From contig NZ_WHUT02000020.1 of assembly GCF_009380135.2 (NCBI RefSeq), positions 1-49,301 of the forward strand: DNA of 49,301 bases, in the 5' to 3' direction. Below the pieces are notes generated by a model, which was given only the letters and a program-made list of their open reading frames with translations, searched no databases and was not told where the DNA came from. The position numbers were made by a program, and so were the translations under genes. Of this stretch, positions 8,465-17,159 are shown in pieces. How positions within the stretch are numbered: the first letter of the stretch is position 1; each line of letters opens with the position of its first letter. Source of the stretch: Fertoeibacter niger. GTDB lineage: Bacteria; Pseudomonadota; Alphaproteobacteria; Rhodobacterales; Rhodobacteraceae.

Positions 8465-8657
8465 ATGACTCTGCCACAGAATATCATCGGCGTCGATGTT
8501 GCAGAAAACTGACTTGACGTGTTTTACCTCGCCACCGCGAAGGCGGAGCGGATTACCACGTCAAAACAGGCCCTTGCGCGGTTTTCCAAGGGCGCGAAAG
8601 GCTGTCTCGTTGTACTGGAAGCCTCTGGCGGTTACGAGCGGCCGCTGATCTTCATGC
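8465..8657 (+). pseudogene. IS110-family transposase, N-terminal fragment with internal stop
   Basis: The frame MTLPQNIIGVDVAEN, TGA stop at 8510-8512, then LDVFYLATAKAERITTSKQA and LVVLEASGGYERPLI matches the DEDD-type N-terminal domain of IS110 transposases, with the first Asp in GVDVA and the Glu in LEASGG. TGA replaces the expected Trp codon. The match stops where the convergent gene at 8652 ends, so the IS was cut at that junction. Confidence 0.75.
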
Positions 8658-9200
8658 GGTCACCTGCGCGCGGGCAGTGATGGCGATCAAGCAGAGGTCG
8701 CGGTAGCGCGCCATCGCCTTCGGGCTAGACGAGACCGGGTTGATTTCGAACGCCTGCAGGGCGGCGATATCGCCCGCCTCAGCCAAGGCCACGATCTGGG
8801 CCAGCTTGGCGCGGAAGCGGGCGTGGGTCGGCTTGGAGAAGTCTGGGGCCGTCGGCAGGGTGCCTGTCTGCGCAAGATCGACGTCGGCCTGCCGCTTGCA
8901 GACAACCGGGGCGGGCGCGGCCTTCGACTCGTCGACCGGCGCGTCGATCGGCTCGCCCGCTGGATCGGGGTTGCCGTAGTCCAATACCAAGGTCAGCCGG
9001 GCCTCGGCTTGATCGCAAGTCTCGGCCGTCATGATCGACGTGAAGGCAAGGGCGGCGCGCTCGGCGCCAATCCTTGCCGTCAGCAAGCGGGCGAAGTTGT
9101 CGCCCGCCTTCTTGGCGCTGGCGATGGGTTCAATTGGCGTGTCGGAGAGGCGCTGGGCGAGCGTGTCGATCTTCGCGGCGGTAAGGGCTTTGGTTTTCAT
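8652..9200 (-). CDS. hypothetical accessory protein
   Basis: A 182-residue soluble protein. It begins MKTKALTAAKIDTLAQRL, then a helical region (RLLTARIGAERAALAFTSIM), a Pro/Ala-rich linker (residues 85-110) and a helical C-terminus. I recall proteins of this kind on Rhodobacteraceae plasmids and mobile regions but know no function. Only 12 bases separate its start from the end of the 9213-9434 gene, so the two form a leftward pair. Its 3' end abuts the truncated IS110 fragment. Confidence 0.6.
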   Translation of the reverse strand: MKTKALTAAKIDTLAQRLSDTPIEPIASAKKAGDNFARLLTARIGAERAALAFTSIMTAETCDQAEARLTLVLDYGNPDPAGEPIDAPVDESKAAPAPVVCKRQADVDLAQTGTLPTAPDFSKPTHARFRAKLAQIVALAEAGDIAALQAFEINPVSSSPKAMARYRDLCLIAITARAQVTA

Positions 9201-9212
9201 GGGTTCGTTCCT

Positions 9213-9434
9213 TCAGGCGTTGGTGATGTGGGCGGAATGCCCGAGGCTGGTGACCGCGTAGATCATCGTGCGGCCGTCATCGATCGCCGCGCCAAAGGCC
9301 TGCGCTTCTGAGAGGGTCGCGAATTGCTCGCGCGTGCGGGTGGCGGGCGTCCGGCCCCGGGCGGCGACAAAGTGGGCGGCGTTCTTCAGGCAGAATTCTT
9401 CGTGTGTTGTCAGGGGCTTCGTGGCGGTCTTCAT
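9213..9434 (-). CDS. small hypothetical accessory protein
   Basis: A 73-residue protein from the ATG at 9434, preceded by GGAGACC. The frame can be extended upstream but without a ribosome-binding site. It reads MKTATKPLTTHEEFCLKNAA, then a basic middle and YAVTSLGHSAHITNA. It is paired with the 8652-9200 gene; such pairs are seen on mobile DNA of this family. No function recognised. Confidence 0.55.
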   Translation of the reverse strand: MKTATKPLTTHEEFCLKNAAHFVAARGRTPATRTREQFATLSEAQAFGAAIDDGRTMIYAVTSLGHSAHITNA

Positions 9435-9917
9435 GGCGGTCTCCGTTGCGTTGCGATGGCTGCAGACAGCGGTTGAGACCAAAAGAAAGCAACTCATAAG
9501 TCACTGACAAAACTGTATTTTATCCCGAAGCCACATGTCAGTCATCGGGCTTTATCAGAGAAAGCCACTCGCCTTTTCTCTTGTGGCGGAGATTGACGCG
9601 GGTCCGGGTGGTGATACTTTTCGCAAAAGCGAGTCCGGGAAATGGCCGTGCAGGCAGCCAGGACCACACAGATTGCTGGTCTCAAACGAACGCTCGCCAA
9701 GGTCTCCACGAACAAAATAGAAACTGATCGGCCGGTGTTCGCAATAGTCTTAACCCATCGGAAATCTGTTCCGGGATTGGGCGGTCTGCGTTTTTTCGAC
9801 ATCTAAGCTGCGAAAACTGCCTTGGCCTTTCCATTGAATAAGTGGGGACGAAAACGCTCCCTTGAAAACTGGCAAACTCTGGCAGCACAAGCGATGCCTT
9901 ATGAAGGAGACGTTCCG
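9435..9917. other. intergenic region upstream of the caspase block
   Basis: About 480 bases with no supported gene. Short open frames on both strands overlap one another and show no ribosome-binding site. The promoter for the rightward caspase cluster presumably lies in the last 200 bases. No repeats of note were seen. Confidence 0.4.
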
Positions 9918-10232
9918 ATGAATTTGATCACCCCCTCACACCGCGCTGTATGCGGTTCCATGACCGCCCTGGTTGTTGCGGCCGCGCTGGGCGGCAGTTC
10001 GGCGCATGCCGAAAGCTGGGCTGAAACCCAGAACCGCCTCGCTTACGAATATAAGATGGAGATGACCCATCCCGATTCCGAAACCAATCGTCAACGCCGC
10101 AGTGAAAGCAACAGTGTCGCTCCGTCGGGCGGCGGCACTGGCGGAGTGGGGGAGGCGGTCGGCGCGGTTGTTGTGGTCGGCTTGATCTGTTTCTTTGTTT
10201 CCGACTGTCGCGAACAGTTCACTGGGGAATAG
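9918..10232 (+). CDS. small exported protein with C-terminal membrane segment
   Basis: 104 residues starting at 9918 behind AAGGAGAC. The frame is open from 9822, but the internal ATG gives a proper signal peptide (MNLITPSHRAVCGSMTALVV..., cleavage after SAHA). A polar middle is followed by a Gly-rich linker and one hydrophobic stretch (AVGAVVVVGLICFFV) ending in SDCREQFTGE. It is probably an envelope protein. It leads the rightward caspase gene group, separated from the first caspase by a perfect hairpin. No family recognised. Confidence 0.6.
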   Translation: MNLITPSHRAVCGSMTALVVAAALGGSSAHAESWAETQNRLAYEYKMEMTHPDSETNRQRRSESNSVAPSGGGTGGVGEAVGAVVVVGLICFFVSDCREQFTGE

Positions 10233-10254
10233 CCCCGGCGAGACTAAAGTAAGA

Positions 10255-10280
10255 CACCGGACCGAGGATTCGGTCCGGTG
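10255..10280. promoter_or_regulatory. perfect 11-bp hairpin between gene 9918 and caspase 1
   Basis: CACCGGACCGA (10255-10265), a 4-base loop and TCGGTCCGGTG (10270-10280) form a perfect stem. No T-run follows, so it is not a textbook intrinsic terminator. It could slow transcription or stabilise the upstream message, or be an operator for the caspase gene 20 bases downstream. Confidence 0.5.
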
Positions 10281-10300
10281 GTATCGCGTTGGGGGCAAAA

Positions 10301-12114
10301 ATGATCGGGATTGACTGGATTTCGCGGTGGTTGCGGCAGATTGCGCTAGGATTGGCGGTGATTGTCACGCCGGTTGCAAGCGCGGCGCAGGACCTTTTGC
10401 AGGTTCTAATCGGGCATGAGGATCGCGTCCGCTCCGTCGCCTTCAGTCCGGATGGGCTGCAGGTGCTGACGGGGGGCGATGACTATACTGCCCGGCTGTG
10501 GGACGCCGCGACGGGGGCGGAGATCTGGCGCTTCACTGGGCATAACGGCTGGGTCAACGCTGTCGCCTTCAGCCCGGACGGGCGGCAGGTGCTGACCGCG
10601 AGCCCAGACGGCACTGCCCGGCTGTTGGACGCAGCTACCGGGGCAGAGGTACGGCACTTCATCGGGCATCGGGGCTCAGTAGTCTCCGTCGCCTTTAGCC
10701 CGGATGGGCGGCAGGTGCTAACCGGGAGCAATGACGATACCGTCCGTCTTTGGGACGCCGCCACGGGGGCGGAGGTTCGACGCTTTAGAGCGTATTATGA
10801 GGGCTGGATCAACTCCGTCGCCTTCAGTCCGGACGGGAGGCAGGTGCTGACCGGGAGCGGAAACGGCACCACGCGACTGTTGGACCCCGCCACAGGGGTA
10901 GAAGTCTGGCGCTCCAAATCGCAATATGGCCCGATCTCTTCCGTCGCCTTCAGCCCGGACGGACGGAAGGTGCTTATCGGGAACGGTCTATCATTCGCTG
11001 TGCTGTCGGACGCCGCGACGGGGGCAGAGATACGACGCTTCACGGGCATGGAAGCTCGGTCCTCTCCGTCGCTTTCAGCCCGGACGGGCGGCACGTGCTG
11101 ACCGGGAGCGATTACAATACCGTCTGGCTTTGGGACACCGAGACCGCAGAGCAGCCTCGAACGTTCGGTGGCCATACCAGATCTGTCTATTCGTTAGCCT
11201 TCAGCCCGAACGGTCGCCTGATCGCTACGGCGAGCGGCGACGGAACCGTGCGGATCTGGTCGAACCCGGTTGGCCCCGCGCCGACCACGCAGGCCGTGGC
11301 CCCACAGGCAGAAAGTGTCGAGCGGCGCACGGGCGTGCCGCGACCGAACGCACTGGTTCTGGTGATCGGCAACAAAAACTATGCCCACGCTCCAGAGGTC
11401 CGCTTTGCCGACCGGGACGCCAAGGCGATGGCGGACTGGTTCCGCGACGTGCTGGGGGTGCTGCCAGAAAACGTGCTGGAAGAACACGACGCAAGCTCGG
11501 TCCGAATGGCGCAGCTGTTTGGCACCAGTGCCGTGCCCAAGGGCGAGATCCACAACCGCGCGCGTTTTGCCGACGAGGTTATCGTCTACTATTCCGGTCA
11601 TGGCGTGCCCTTTGTGCCGGAACAGGGGCGGCCGCTTGGTCACCTGCTGCCAGTCGACGTGCCAGCGGCAGAGCCGCGGTTCGGCGGCTATCCGCTGGAT
11701 CTGCTGATCGCACAGCTGCAGCTTTTGCCGGTCAATCAGGTGACCGTCCTGCTCGACGCCTGCTTTTCCGGCTTGACCCAAGGCGAGGGCGGCGCAGTAC
11801 CGATGACTTCGGCCGGTTTTGCCGTCGGGGTGGCTGCACCGGTGCACGAGGCCAAGGTCTCGGTCCTTTCCGCGACCGCCTTCGAACAGCCGCAATTCGC
11901 CCACTGGCTGGTGGACCGGCAGCATGGTGCGTTCACATGGTATGCGCTCGAGGGCCTGGGTGGCGCCGCGGACCGCGACGGCGACGACCGCATCGGGTTC
12001 CGAGAACTTGGGACCTATATCGACGAACGGCTGGCAAAAAGCGGACTGCAGCAGACCCCGAGCTTCACCCGTAGCAGCGGCGATCCGTTGATTGTCGAAC
12101 TGGCGCGGCCCTGA
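10301..12114 (+). pseudogene. WD40-caspase 1 (peptidase C14), broken by a one-base frameshift
   Basis: A signal peptide (MIGIDWISRWLRQIALGLAV..., cut after SAAQ) is followed by seven WD40 blades and a caspase domain. The first frame runs 10301-11101. Around 11041-11047, in blade 6, one base is missing from the usual CGCTTCAC(C/T)GGGCAT, and the rest continues in a second frame to 12114. Repaired, the protein is about 604 residues with catalytic His434 (YSGHGVP) and Cys488 (LLDACFSG). Near the end DRDGDDRIGFRE fits a 12-residue EF-hand loop. ATG 10301 is preferred over an upstream TTG at 10289. It may be a true pseudogene, a recent mutation or a sequencing error; the shift site is not a known slippery sequence. 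The caspase half alone could be made from the second frame only if a GTG near 11095 is used. Confidence 0.8.
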
Positions 12115-12145
12115 CGTAACCCGCTTGTCATTGTAGGACCTTGTC

Positions 12146-13618
12146 ATGACCATCCTTTTCCACGCGGCCCGATCTGCAACGCTTGCACTCGGCCTCCTAA
12201 TCGCGGTGCCTGCCGTCGCCGACCCGGCGGGCGAGGCCGAACTGGCCCAACAACTGACAGCGGGGACACCACAGGGGGCCATCCGCCTTGGTGCGCGGAT
12301 CGTGCTGGTGCCGCCCCAGGCGGACGCCAGCCCGATCGCCACCGACGCCCTAGAAGCGACCATGTCGCGGGTGGCGCTTGAATTCAAAAATGCGCTGTCC
12401 AACAAACCGGAAATTCTGGCTGCCAGCAGCGACCTGCGGCAGACGCTCGAGACGACGCTGGCGCGCGAGGGCCTTGATGGTTGGACCAAGGCCGTCACGA
12501 CGTTGGTACGGCAGAGCGCGGATTTTGCCCTCGTCGGCTCGGCTGGTCTGGTCGATGGCAAACTGACGCTCGAGCTTGCATTGCTGTCGATGCAAGACGG
12601 CAGCGTGCTGGCCCGGACGCAAGGCGTGCCCATCGACGCGCCCGCCGATCAGGCGGCCGATCCGGAGGGCGGCATTGCCTCGGCGGTCCAGAAGCTGCTC
12701 AAGGCGGCGCCGCAGGCGAGGCCAGAGATTGTTCTGATGCCGTTCGCCGATGGCGCGACCGGAATCCCGAACCTGGAAGTCGGCGCCTATCTCGCGGATA
12801 TCGTTGAGGATGCCTGGCTCGAGGCTGCAAACACACAGACGGCAATGCTTGTCGACGCGCCGCCGCCACAGGTCATACGCGATACCAAGGCCATGGACGC
12901 CATCGCGTTGTCGGGAAGGATATGGCTGATCGACCAGAACCGCACCCGCCTCGTGCTGACACTCATGTCGGCGGGCATCAGTCTGGCGACGCAGGTCGTA
13001 GACATCAGCATCGTGGAGCTGCCTGCCGACCTTCGCGAAAGGCTTGACCCCAAGGCACTTGGCGGCGGTGGCGGTTTCTCGGCCGTCCGCGCGCTGCTCG
13101 GCGGTCAAAGCCCGGCGAGGCTCCAGATGGAAGTTGTTGGCGGCTCCTCGCCTGTCTTTGAGGTTTGCGAGACTCTGGACCCGGACGCGATTCAAACCTG
13201 CGACACCCTTCGCCTGACGGTGACGGCTGACGAGAGCGGCGATCTGCTGTGCTTCTCCCTTGGTGACGATCTCGAGTTCTCTCTGCTGATCCCGAACGAC
13301 CTCTACGGCCCGGTGCGGCTGGAGCCGCGTCTGCCGCTCGTCGTGCCGCAAGGCCTTTTGTCGGTCGATGGCAGCATCGGCGACCCGGTGTGGTACGCTT
13401 ACGGGCCGCCCGCGATGACGCTGGTCGGTTGCCTGCTCTATCGCCAGATCGACGCGCCGCTTCTTGCAACGCTGACCGAATGGAGCGGTGGACGGCTGCC
13501 TGAGGGCGACGCGAGGACGCTGGGAAACCTGCTCAAACGCTCGAACCCCCGTGCCAGCGCCGAGGCGGTTGTGCAGATCATTGACGCCGACAGCATGTCA
13601 CGGTTCCGCCGTGATTGA
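12146..13618 (+). CDS. exported DUF4384-like protein of the caspase cluster
   Basis: 490 residues with a signal peptide (MTILFHAARSATLALGLLIA..., cut after AVAD). The N-terminal half alternates short beta and helix segments, including AIRLGARIVLVPPQ and FALVGSAGLVDGKLTLELAL, resembling FlgO/TolB-N-like folds. The C-terminal part (LRLTVTADESGDLLCFSL then FSLLIPNDLY) resembles DUF4384, a domain often joined to caspases or serine proteases. Both assignments come from remembered patterns. It sits 31 bases after caspase 1 and 28 before caspase 2, clearly in one transcription unit. I infer a periplasmic accessory or substrate-presenting partner. Confidence 0.7.
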   Translation: MTILFHAARSATLALGLLIAVPAVADPAGEAELAQQLTAGTPQGAIRLGARIVLVPPQADASPIATDALEATMSRVALEFKNALSNKPEILAASSDLRQTLETTLAREGLDGWTKAVTTLVRQSADFALVGSAGLVDGKLTLELALLSMQDGSVLARTQGVPIDAPADQAADPEGGIASAVQKLLKAAPQARPEIVLMPFADGATGIPNLEVGAYLADIVEDAWLEAANTQTAMLVDAPPPQVIRDTKAMDAIALSGRIWLIDQNRTRLVLTLMSAGISLATQVVDISIVELPADLRERLDPKALGGGGGFSAVRALLGGQSPARLQMEVVGGSSPVFEVCETLDPDAIQTCDTLRLTVTADESGDLLCFSLGDDLEFSLLIPNDLYGPVRLEPRLPLVVPQGLLSVDGSIGDPVWYAYGPPAMTLVGCLLYRQIDAPLLATLTEWSGGRLPEGDARTLGNLLKRSNPRASAEAVVQIIDADSMSRFRRD

Positions 13619-13646
13619 CCCATGGCTTGTAAAGGGAGACGTCCAG

Positions 13647-15410
13647 ATGAGACTATTGATCGTTACAATTTCGATCTGCGTGATGCTGCTGTTCGGCGGT
13701 ATGGCCCGGGCAGAGCGCATCCTCGTGGAGCAAACCAGCGCAATCTTCTCCTTTGCCTTCAGCCCGGACGGGCGGCAAGTGCTGACCGGGAGCACCGACA
13801 ACGCCGCCCGGCTGTGGGACGCCACGACGGGGGCAGAAATCCAGCGCTTCTCCGGGCATGGCGGCGCGGTCTCCTCAGTTGCCTTAAGCCCCGACGAACG
13901 GCAGGTGCTTACCGGGGGCTATGACGCCATCGCCCGACTGTGGGACGCCGCTACCGGGGCAGAGGTCCAGCGCTTCACCAAGCATGAGGGCGACGTCAAC
14001 TCGGTTGCCTTCAGCCCGGACGGGCGGCGGGTGCTTACCGGGAGCGCGGACAGCACCGCCCGGCTGTGGGACGCAGCGACGGGAGCAGAGGTCCGGCGCT
14101 TCATCGGGCATGAGTTTGGTGTCACCTCCGTCGCCTTCAGCCCGGACGGACGGCAGGTGCTGACTGGGGGCAATGACGACACCGCCCGGCTGTGGGACGC
14201 CGCAACGGGGGCGGAGGTCCGGCATTTCACCGGGCATGGAGGCTTTGTCCTTTCTGTTGCTTTCAGCCCGGATGGGCGGCAAGTGCTGACCGGGAGCGAT
14301 GACGATACCGCCCGGCTATGGGACGCCGAGACAGGGGCAGAGGTCCGGCGCTTTTCCGGGCATAGGGACTGGGTCCGCTCTGTCGCATTCAGCCCGGGCG
14401 GGAGGCAAGTGCTGACCGGGGGTGAAGACGGCACCACACGGCTTTGGGACGCTGAGACCGGCGAAGAGGTCCGGCGCTTCACTGGGCATGGAAACTTGGT
14501 CACCTCCGTCGCTTTCAGCCCGGACGGGCGGCAAATTGCGACAGCATTCTATGGGCAAGGCGTCAAGGCGCGCCTGGTGCTGTTCGACCTGCCTCCGGAC
14601 CTGCTTCCCGAACCACCGCGACCGCAGCGCGCCAACGTCCTTGGCATCGTCATCGGCAATAGCAGCTATGAACATGCCCCTGATGTCGACTTCGCGTTGC
14701 GCGATGCGCAGGCCTATGCGCATGTTTTTGAGCAGACCCTTGGCATCGCTCCGGAAAACCTGTTCCTGTTCGAAAACGCCAATTCCCTTGACATGCAGCG
14801 CCTGTTCGGGACGCAGGCCTCACCGCAGGGGCGCCTCTACCGCCTCGCCAAGCTTTACGACGAGATCTACATCGCCTATTCCGGCCACGGCGTGCCGTTG
14901 TTGAGCCAGGACGGTCTGGCCGAAGGCTATCTCCTGCCCGTCGACATGGCCCCAGAAGAGCCCGCCTTTGGCGGCTATGCCCTGTCGCACCTCATCGCAC
15001 AGCTTGAGGCGCTGCCGGTCGAAAGGGTCACGGTGTTCCTCGATACCTGCTTCTCGGGCCTGTCCGCCGCCGGTCCGCTACAACCCGCCAATGTCTCGGC
15101 AAGCTTTGGCGTCGCCGTGGCCAGCCCGAAAACAAGCGCTCAAGTCTCGGTCCTTGCCGCCACCGCCTTCGATCAGCCGCATTACGCCCATTGGGACGTC
15201 GCGAACCAGCATGGCGTCTTCACATGGCATGTGCTTGACGGTCTGAGGGGGGCGGCCGACCTCGACCAGGACGGCACGCTGCTGTTGTCGGAACTGCATG
15301 ACTACGTGGGTGATCGCGTCTACCGCGACGTCCTGCGGCGCGAAGACCGCGAGCAGACACCGTCACTCCGATCAGGCGCGGACCCGGTCTTGGTCTCGGA
15401 CCTGCCGTAG
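13647..15410 (+). CDS. exported WD40-caspase 2 (peptidase C14 family)
   Basis: 587 residues, starting at 13647 behind AAAGGGAGACG; the longer frame from 13488 would overlap the previous gene. The signal peptide MRLLIVTISICVMLLFGGMA ends at ARA. Seven WD40 blades of about 42 residues follow (SVAFSPDGRQVLTGSDDDTA pattern), enough for one closed propeller. The caspase domain has His414 (AYSGHGVP) and Cys468 (FLDTCFSG). DLDQDGTLLLSE fits an EF-hand loop near the C-terminus. Caspase-type peptidases cut after Arg/Lys in bacterial orthocaspases; propellers normally bind partners. The signal places it outside the cytoplasm. It is the last rightward gene, ending at the shared terminator at 15429. Confidence 0.88.
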   Translation: MRLLIVTISICVMLLFGGMARAERILVEQTSAIFSFAFSPDGRQVLTGSTDNAARLWDATTGAEIQRFSGHGGAVSSVALSPDERQVLTGGYDAIARLWDAATGAEVQRFTKHEGDVNSVAFSPDGRRVLTGSADSTARLWDAATGAEVRRFIGHEFGVTSVAFSPDGRQVLTGGNDDTARLWDAATGAEVRHFTGHGGFVLSVAFSPDGRQVLTGSDDDTARLWDAETGAEVRRFSGHRDWVRSVAFSPGGRQVLTGGEDGTTRLWDAETGEEVRRFTGHGNLVTSVAFSPDGRQIATAFYGQGVKARLVLFDLPPDLLPEPPRPQRANVLGIVIGNSSYEHAPDVDFALRDAQAYAHVFEQTLGIAPENLFLFENANSLDMQRLFGTQASPQGRLYRLAKLYDEIYIAYSGHGVPLLSQDGLAEGYLLPVDMAPEEPAFGGYALSHLIAQLEALPVERVTVFLDTCFSGLSAAGPLQPANVSASFGVAVASPKTSAQVSVLAATAFDQPHYAHWDVANQHGVFTWHVLDGLRGAADLDQDGTLLLSELHDYVGDRVYRDVLRREDREQTPSLRSGADPVLVSDLP

Positions 15411-15428
15411 GAACGACTTTTGACCCGA

Positions 15429-15470
15429 TGCAGGGGGCGGCGGACCGAGCGCCCCTTGCAGCCTATTTTT
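15429..15470. terminator. bidirectional-type terminator between convergent caspase operons
   Basis: TGCAGGGGGCG (15429-15439) pairs with CGCCCCTTGCA (15450-15460) with one G-T mismatch, and the plus strand then reads GCCTATTTTTC. It stands between the stop of caspase 2 and the stop of the leftward gene at 15463, so it can end the rightward unit and perhaps the leftward one. Confidence 0.65.
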
Positions 15471-16062
15471 CAATGTAAAATAGTTGCTCTTTGGAAAATA
15501 CTGTCGGCAACCGGTCCAACGGACCGCGATGCAGTATTGAGAATTTTATTTCCTCCGTGGAGCCTGCATTGCAGTAGTACTCGACGCGGAATGGATAGAG
15601 CCCGGCCAACATCGTCGTGTCGTATTGCTGATTGACGACGGCACCACGAAGTTGAACTTCCTTCAGATCGACCACCCGATCTTCGTCGATATCAAAACGA
15701 CCGCCGCAATTGGCATCGTTTCTTGAGCTATTGGAAATCGAGGTGACAAAAGTCTGCTCGCCGTCTTGCATGATTTGCAACAGACCAGACATCTTGATCA
15801 GCCAGAACCTGTCTTGAAACCCCTTCAAGGCGGGTTCGAGTGAGAAAACATCATGGTATCCGATTTCCGCCGCACCATCGTAGATCAATGTCGCGATCGA
15901 CCGACCGGCCGCCTGTCCGTCATTGTTTGTGCGATAGAAGTCGAGAATGACCCCGGGTCGAAGGTCTTCCGCACTTACTTGGGCGTGAACAATACTGCCG
16001 ATGCTGACCGCACACAGGGTCAGGGCGAAACCGCTCAGTCTTGACATATGTCGATCCTTCAT
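15463..16062 (-). CDS. exported hypothetical protein of the caspase cluster
   Basis: 199 residues beginning at an ATGA overlap with the stop of the upstream gene. The signal peptide runs to about VHAQ (MSRLSGFALTLCAVSIGSIV). The mature part has four Cys (EYYCNAGS, NDANCGGRF) and DIDEDRVVDLKE, an acidic loop resembling a calcium-binding EF-hand/dockerin loop. No family recognised. It is last in the long leftward operon and is inferred to act in the periplasm or outside with caspase 3. Confidence 0.65.
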   Translation of the reverse strand: MKDRHMSRLSGFALTLCAVSIGSIVHAQVSAEDLRPGVILDFYRTNNDGQAAGRSIATLIYDGAAEIGYHDVFSLEPALKGFQDRFWLIKMSGLLQIMQDGEQTFVTSISNSSRNDANCGGRFDIDEDRVVDLKEVQLRGAVVNQQYDTTMLAGLYPFRVEYYCNAGSTEEIKFSILHRGPLDRLPTVFSKEQLFYIEK

Positions 16063-17159
16063 TTCTGAAACTCGATTGGCTCGTGATCATCTGATTGAGG
16101 CGCGTCAGGCGCAAGAATTGGAAGCTTGCGTTCGCGGTGGGGCAGTGATCCATCGACCTGGATAGGTGCCGGTCGAACCTCGCGCTCTCCAATTATAGAA
16201 CTGCCGACACTCGGCATTTCGCCAACGCACGCACTCGATACAGCTACGCGACGCATGCCGGGATCAAGAACGACTGTGTAAACCGCACTGGCAGCAGGTT
16301 CTCCCCGATGCAGCAGTGTAAGGTCCAGCAGCACGATTCCGGGGTCTTCTGTGAACGGTGTGATTTCGGCGGCCAAAGAAATACTGGCGGGGCTTTGCAT
16401 CCGAACGCCGGTGTCCAGAGCGGCAATCTGTCGCCGCATCGCCTCGGTGAATGTAACGGCAAAGGCAGCGTCAAGTGCCTTGGACTCGGTGCAGCGGAAG
16501 GCCCTGGTTGAGAAGGCCAGCGCAACACTGGTCTCCGGGACAAGTATGTCGGTATGGCCAGCCAAAAACTCCGCCAAAGCCATCTCAAATGTCCGCAAGC
16601 TGTCGTTCGGTGGCCGAAGCGAGACCACCCCGAAGTCCGTGAGATTGACGGCCATCTGGCTTGGAATCGTACATCCATAGCCCCCGGCGCGTCCGAGGCT
16701 CTCAAGCGTGAGGTCCAGATGGGCAGTGTTCCCATCGACACGCCTTGCGCGGACATCGAGCTTGAAGGTCGGTGTCTCTGTCTGCCGCGTTTGGTGAAAA
16801 GCGGCATAGTCACTTTCGCCAGTGACGGCCTCATAGGTGGCGCGGCGATCGGTGAACACGATCTGTTGCACGGTGCCGACACCCCGCGCGATCTCTGCGG
16901 ACAGGGCGCGCAGTTCGTGATCGAACAGTGCGGATCGACCGGGCACCAAGCCCTGCAACATCAGGAGCCGCGGACCGGGTTCCGAAGCGACAACGCATTG
17001 CGTCCAGTGTTTGTCGTCGTAGTAGTTATGGACGAGTTGGGCTATGGCCTGCGACAGCGGTGCGCCGATCCGGGCATCCTCTGCTTTTGCGACGCCCGCG
17101 CCGGACGCGATCCCGCACACCAGCGCGAAGACACACGCTCCCCGCACAGGCCGCCGCAT
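16059..17159 (-). CDS. exported hypothetical protein of the caspase cluster
   Basis: 366 residues from ATG 17159, whose A is also the last base of the TGA of caspase 3 (TGATG); a TTG one codon earlier is possible. The signal peptide is MRRPVRGACVFALVCGIASG..., cleavage near AKAED. The mature protein mixes beta-rich segments (FKLDVRARRVDGNTAHLDLT) with helices and has no motif I know. Its start and end both overlap neighbours, so it is translated with caspase 3 and the 15463 protein. Inferred periplasmic partner. Confidence 0.65.
   Translation of the reverse strand: MRRPVRGACVFALVCGIASGAGVAKAEDARIGAPLSQAIAQLVHNYYDDKHWTQCVVASEPGPRLLMLQGLVPGRSALFDHELRALSAEIARGVGTVQQIVFTDRRATYEAVTGESDYAAFHQTRQTETPTFKLDVRARRVDGNTAHLDLTLESLGRAGGYGCTIPSQMAVNLTDFGVVSLRPPNDSLRTFEMALAEFLAGHTDILVPETSVALAFSTRAFRCTESKALDAAFAVTFTEAMRRQIAALDTGVRMQSPASISLAAEITPFTEDPGIVLLDLTLLHRGEPAASAVYTVVLDPGMRRVAVSSACVGEMPSVGSSIIGEREVRPAPIQVDGSLPHRERKLPILAPDAPQSDDHEPIEFQK

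Noticed and set aside
11041-11047. Programmed ribosomal frameshift in caspase 1
   Set aside because: No slippery heptamer or downstream pseudoknot was visible, and sister genes have the extra base, so a simple deletion or sequencing error is more likely.
11194-12633. 479-codon minus-strand frame
   Set aside because: Antisense of caspase 1 and the DUF4384-like gene; no recognisable domain and biased composition.
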